This document shows positions 14,439-17,145 of a DNA stretch of 17,145 nt, one piece after another. The notes beneath the pieces are model-generated. The model ran no database searches. It was not told the origin of the DNA and worked only from the letters and a program-made list of their open reading frames with translations. This DNA is from TMED14 sp003444795 (GTDB lineage: Bacteria; Bacteroidota; Bacteroidia; Flavobacteriales; Schleiferiaceae), in assembly GCA_963978445.1 (NCBI GenBank), contig CAXBRT010000022.1, positions 1 to 17,145 on the forward strand, written 5' to 3'. Within the stretch, counting starts at the first letter, position 1, and each line of letters starts with the position of its first letter. The position numbers and the translations under genes are program-made.

Positions 14439-15318
14439 CGGCCGAATCTACCACCAGGTGATAGCGGTAGCCGGTTAGAAACGCTTCGTTTTGACTTTCA
14501 TGCCCAAATGGAAGACCCACGCCAATTGGAATCCGCTCGGGCAATGCATGCAAGGCAATTTCAAGCGCGTCTTTTCCAAAGGGAATGGCGTTGTCCTTCA
14601 TATCGGAGAAACTCCCTAAGGCCACTCCCGCAAGGCCTTTTAAAACCCCTGCGCGTTTGAGTCCCCATAACATTCGATCTATGTGGTAGACGTATTCATC
14701 CAAGTCTTCAAGCGCCAGGATGCATCCGCGTAGGTCGGGGAAACTGTCGGAACCGAGCATGGAGTACAAGACGGATAAGTTGCCCCCTACGACCGGGCCT
14801 TGTGCTCGGCCATTGCGCTGCAAGGGGTGGTTTTCGGCCACCAAAGGTTGCGGATGGCCACCGAGCAACTGCGCCAGACTATTAAGGCTTTTTGGTGTGC
14901 TGCTAGGAATCTGAATGGGCATCCAGCTGTGCACGGCACAGAGCCCTTGTTGAAAAGCATGGCCTAAAAGCATGGTGAAATCACTAAAGCCGATGAGCCA
15001 CTTAGGCTGGTCCTTTAATCGGGGCCAGTTAATGGCGTCGACCATTCGGACCGCTCCGTAGCCGCCTCGAATACTCCAAATGGCCTTGACTTCGGGGTGG
15101 GCGATTGCCCAGTTGACATCAGCTGCACGCGTGGCGTCGTCACCTCCAAATTGATGATCGCGGGCCCCCAAATTTGGTGCGTGAAATGGGACCCAGCCTT
15201 GGGAACGAATCCAAGCATCTGCTTGGGCAATGACCTCTGGTTCTCCAAAGCGTGAAACGGAGACCAACGCGATGCCGTCGCCTGGTTGTAAAAATGGGGG
15301 AGAAAGGGATTCGGCCAT
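14416..15318 (-). CDS. LD-carboxypeptidase (peptidase family S66)
   Basis: The 300-residue product belongs to the S66 family, which trims the terminal D-alanine from the tetrapeptide of recycled peptidoglycan (LdcA-like). The N-terminal domain has FLQPGDGIALVSVS, IWSIRGGYGAVRMVD and KWLIGFSDFT with the nucleophile Ser112. The C-terminal domain has ILALEDLDEYVYHIDRML with the catalytic Glu204, and GVGLPFGHESQN with His273. All three catalytic residues are present. No signal peptide is seen, as expected for a cytoplasmic recycling enzyme. Some S66 members cleave other acyl-peptide substrates (MccF-like), so the substrate is inferred. The ATG at 15318 faces metG across 41 bases. It is the first gene of a four-gene minus-strand group. 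Confidence 0.88.
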   Translation of the reverse strand: MAESLSPPFLQPGDGIALVSVSRFGEPEVIAQADAWIRSQGWVPFHAPNLGARDHQFGGDDATRAADVNWAIAHPEVKAIWSIRGGYGAVRMVDAINWPRLKDQPKWLIGFSDFTMLLGHAFQQGLCAVHSWMPIQIPSSTPKSLNSLAQLLGGHPQPLVAENHPLQRNGRAQGPVVGGNLSVLYSMLGSDSFPDLRGCILALEDLDEYVYHIDRMLWGLKRAGVLKGLAGVALGSFSDMKDNAIPFGKDALEIALHALPERIPIGVGLPFGHESQNEAFLTGYRYHLVVDSAGGHLSPL

Positions 15319-15345
15319 AGAACGAAACCAAGGTACAGCCCTTTG

Positions 15346-15353
15346 TACTTTTG
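15346..15353 (+). promoter_or_regulatory. -7 box (TACTTTTG) for metG
   Basis: A perfect TAnnTTTG lies six bases before the metG ATG at 15360. A TTG at the usual -33 spacing is lacking. Transcription would start within about three bases of the ATG, so the mRNA would be nearly leaderless. The 41-base divergent gap also has to serve the LD-carboxypeptidase gene, for which TACCTTGG on the other strand is a weaker candidate. Confidence 0.5.
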
Positions 15354-15359
15354 TGTGAC

Positions 15360-17042
15360 ATGAAACCTTACAAACGTTCCACGATTACCTCAGCGCTTCC
15401 CTATGCCAATGGGCCCATCCATATTGGGCACTTGGCGGGTTGCTACCTGCCCGCTGACATTTACGTACGCTATCTACGCCTAAAAGGGGAAGAGGTAGCT
15501 TTTTTGTGCGGATCGGACGAACATGGTATGGCCATCACGATGAAGGCCCGAAAAGAGGGGGTGACCCCTCGCGAAATCGTCGACCGCTATCATGAAATGA
15601 TGCGCGATGCTTTGGCGGGCTTAGGAATTCAATTTGACATCTATTCGCGCACTTCTTCGGAAAAGCACGCGCAAGTAGCCAGTGATTTTTTCAAAACCCT
15701 CTATGATAAAGGGGTGTTTGAAGCGCGTGAAACCGATCAATACTTTGACCCGGAAGCACAGCAGTTTTTGGCAGATCGTTACATTACGGGGACCTGCCCT
15801 AAATGTCAAGCGGCCGGGGCCTATGGCGATCAATGCGAGAAATGTGGCTCTACACTGAATCCAACAGACTTAATCAACCCCACTTCCACCCTTTCTGGTG
15901 CGGCTCCTGAAATGCGCAAGACGACCAACTGGTTCTTGCCTTTGGATAAGTTGGCGCCTGATTTGCGCGCCTATATTGAATCCCATTCGGAGTGGAAATC
16001 CAACGTGTACGGACAGTGCAAATCCTGGTTAGATGCCGGCGATGGCTTGCAGCCACGAAGTATGACCCGCGATTTGGATTGGGGCGTGCCGGTTCCGGTC
16101 GAAGGTGCAGATGGCAAGGTGCTATATGTGTGGTTTGATGCGCCCTTAGGATACATAACCGCTACCCAAGAGCTCTTTGGCGAGGACTGGGAGATGTGGT
16201 GGAAAGATGAGGAGACACGCTTGGTCCACTTTATTGGCAAGGACAATATTGTGTTCCATTGCTTGATTTTCCCGGCCATTTTGATGCAGCATGGTGGCTA
16301 CATTTTGCCCCAAGATGTGCCTGCGAATGAGTTTTTAAACTTGGAAGGCGAAAAGCTTTCAACCTCCCGAAATTGGGCGGTTTGGCTGCATGAATATTTG
16401 GCCGAATTCCCGGGCAAGCAGGATGCACTCCGTTACGCACTTTGTGCTACCATGCCGGAAACCAAGGACAATGACTTCACTTGGGCGGATTTCCAGCAAC
16501 GAAACAACTCGGAATTGGTGGCAATTTTAGGCAACCTTGTGAACCGCGTGATGGTCCTCAATCACAAATACTTTGAGGGCAAGGTGCCTGCGGTTGGTTC
16601 TGCACCAGAAGATCTAGAGGCTCTCGGTGCCATTGCTGTTCAATCGGTTAAAGTTTCAGCAGCTTTAGAAACCTACCGTTTCCGCGAGGCTTTAACCGAG
16701 GCGATGAATTTGGCCCGAGTCGGAAACAAATACCTAGCCGATTCCGAACCCTGGAAAGTGGTTAAAACAGATCCTGCCCGTGCGGCAGAAATTCTTGGTA
16801 CAGCGACCCAAATCATGGCTGCCCTAGGGGTGGTTTTTGAACCTTTCCTTCCCTTTACGGCTGCGAAGATTCGGGCTATGGTCGTTATGGAAAAGGCGGA
16901 TTGGACCTTGCTGTCAGGAAGCTCTGTGGTTCCTTCTGGCCAAACGCTATCCGAACCAGCCTTGTTGTTTGAAAAAATCGAAGACGACGCTATGGACGCC
17001 CAGCGCGCCAAGCTTGTGAAGCCCTCAGAATTATCGGAATAG
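15360..17042 (+). CDS. metG: Methionyl-tRNA synthetase, short form
   Basis: Charges tRNA(Met) with methionine in the cytoplasm. The 560-residue product shows the class I HIGH motif (PYANGPIHIGHLAG, HIGH at 21-24), the zinc knuckle CPKCQAAGAYGDQCEKCG (Cys146, 149, 159, 162), WFDAPLGYITATQE, and the second signature EGEKLSTSRNW (KLSTS 332-336). The helical anticodon-binding domain follows and ends at LLFEKIEDDAMDAQRAKL. The C-terminal tRNA-binding (EMAP-II/Trbp111-like) domain found in many Bacteroidota MetRS of about 680-700 residues is absent; the frame ends in TAG at 17040. I start at the ATG at 15360; an in-frame TTG three codons upstream lies inside the promoter box. Core enzyme features are complete, so it should be active. 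Confidence 0.95.
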   Translation: MKPYKRSTITSALPYANGPIHIGHLAGCYLPADIYVRYLRLKGEEVAFLCGSDEHGMAITMKARKEGVTPREIVDRYHEMMRDALAGLGIQFDIYSRTSSEKHAQVASDFFKTLYDKGVFEARETDQYFDPEAQQFLADRYITGTCPKCQAAGAYGDQCEKCGSTLNPTDLINPTSTLSGAAPEMRKTTNWFLPLDKLAPDLRAYIESHSEWKSNVYGQCKSWLDAGDGLQPRSMTRDLDWGVPVPVEGADGKVLYVWFDAPLGYITATQELFGEDWEMWWKDEETRLVHFIGKDNIVFHCLIFPAILMQHGGYILPQDVPANEFLNLEGEKLSTSRNWAVWLHEYLAEFPGKQDALRYALCATMPETKDNDFTWADFQQRNNSELVAILGNLVNRVMVLNHKYFEGKVPAVGSAPEDLEALGAIAVQSVKVSAALETYRFREALTEAMNLARVGNKYLADSEPWKVVKTDPARAAEILGTATQIMAALGVVFEPFLPFTAAKIRAMVVMEKADWTLLSGSSVVPSGQTLSEPALLFEKIEDDAMDAQRAKLVKPSELSE

Positions 17043-17045
17043 ACT

Positions 17046-17123
17046 ATGCAAAATCCCGAAACAGGAAAACTGGAATTCCTCCAGCCCGGCTCGGCTTTGC
17101 CGGCGGGAGCGACCATCCGCTAA
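17046..17123 (+). other. 25-codon frame directly after metG
   Basis: An ATG three bases past the metG TAG opens a frame of 25 codons (MQNPETGKLEFLQPGSALPA..., ending in TAA at 17121). It is in the same frame as metG. The middle, FLQPGSALPAGATI, faintly resembles LLSGSSVVPSGQTL near the end of metG. So short a frame can easily occur by chance; I have no evidence that it is expressed. The remainder of the window (17124-17145) shows nothing recognisable. Confidence 0.15.
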
Positions 17124-17145
17124 GAGTGAAAAGGGGCTCCGCAAG

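Noticed and set aside
17080..17110. GC-rich inverted repeat (CCGGC...GCCGG) after metG as a terminator
   Set aside because: No T-tract follows the stem and it lies within the short open frame; the next bases fall outside the window.

Overview
The window looks like the chromosome of a Bacteroidota bacterium, most likely in or near the Flavobacteriales. Three things point there. The gene order CBS protein / nadK / porG-like / uppS / bamA / ompH / ompH / murI, divergent from pdxJ, is a layout I associate with this phylum. There is a type IX secretion (T9SS) type B sorting domain. Several genes have promoters of the Bacteroidota type (TTG about 20 bases upstream of TAnnTTTG). By eye base composition is moderately GC-rich. 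No rRNA, tRNA, CRISPR array, transposase or phage gene was seen, and coding density is high.

Layout. (1) 165-7567, minus strand: eight tightly packed genes read from right to left: CBS-domain protein, nadK, porG-like, uppS, bamA, two ompH/skp genes, murI. Neighbours overlap or lie 2 to 33 bases apart, so this is probably one envelope-building operon. It joins lipid carrier synthesis and glutamate racemase (peptidoglycan precursors), the outer-membrane insertase with two periplasmic chaperones, and a T9SS outer-membrane component. (2) 7589-9132, plus strand: pdxJ and an alpha/beta hydrolase, overlapping by one base. (3) 9133-9303: a convergent intergenic region with a hairpin and degenerate GTTTAAG-like repeats. 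(4) 9304-10200, minus: two small exported proteins, a DUF2141 protein and a protein that is nearly all T9SS type B sorting domain. They are separated by a clear intrinsic terminator. (5) 10252-15318, minus: LD-carboxypeptidase, YraN-like, RluB-like pseudouridine synthase with a long disordered N-terminus, and an AsmA-like protein split by one in-frame TAG. (6) 15360-17042, plus: methionyl-tRNA synthetase without the C-terminal tRNA-binding domain.

Most genes are core housekeeping or envelope genes. The points most worth a second look are the amber codon that cuts an otherwise intact 838-codon AsmA-like frame, the cargo-less T9SS sorting-domain protein, and a repeated arrangement in which a -7 box sits only 4 to 6 bases before an ATG, suggesting leaderless or nearly leaderless mRNAs. 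I did not find a convincing undescribed multi-gene defence or metabolic system.
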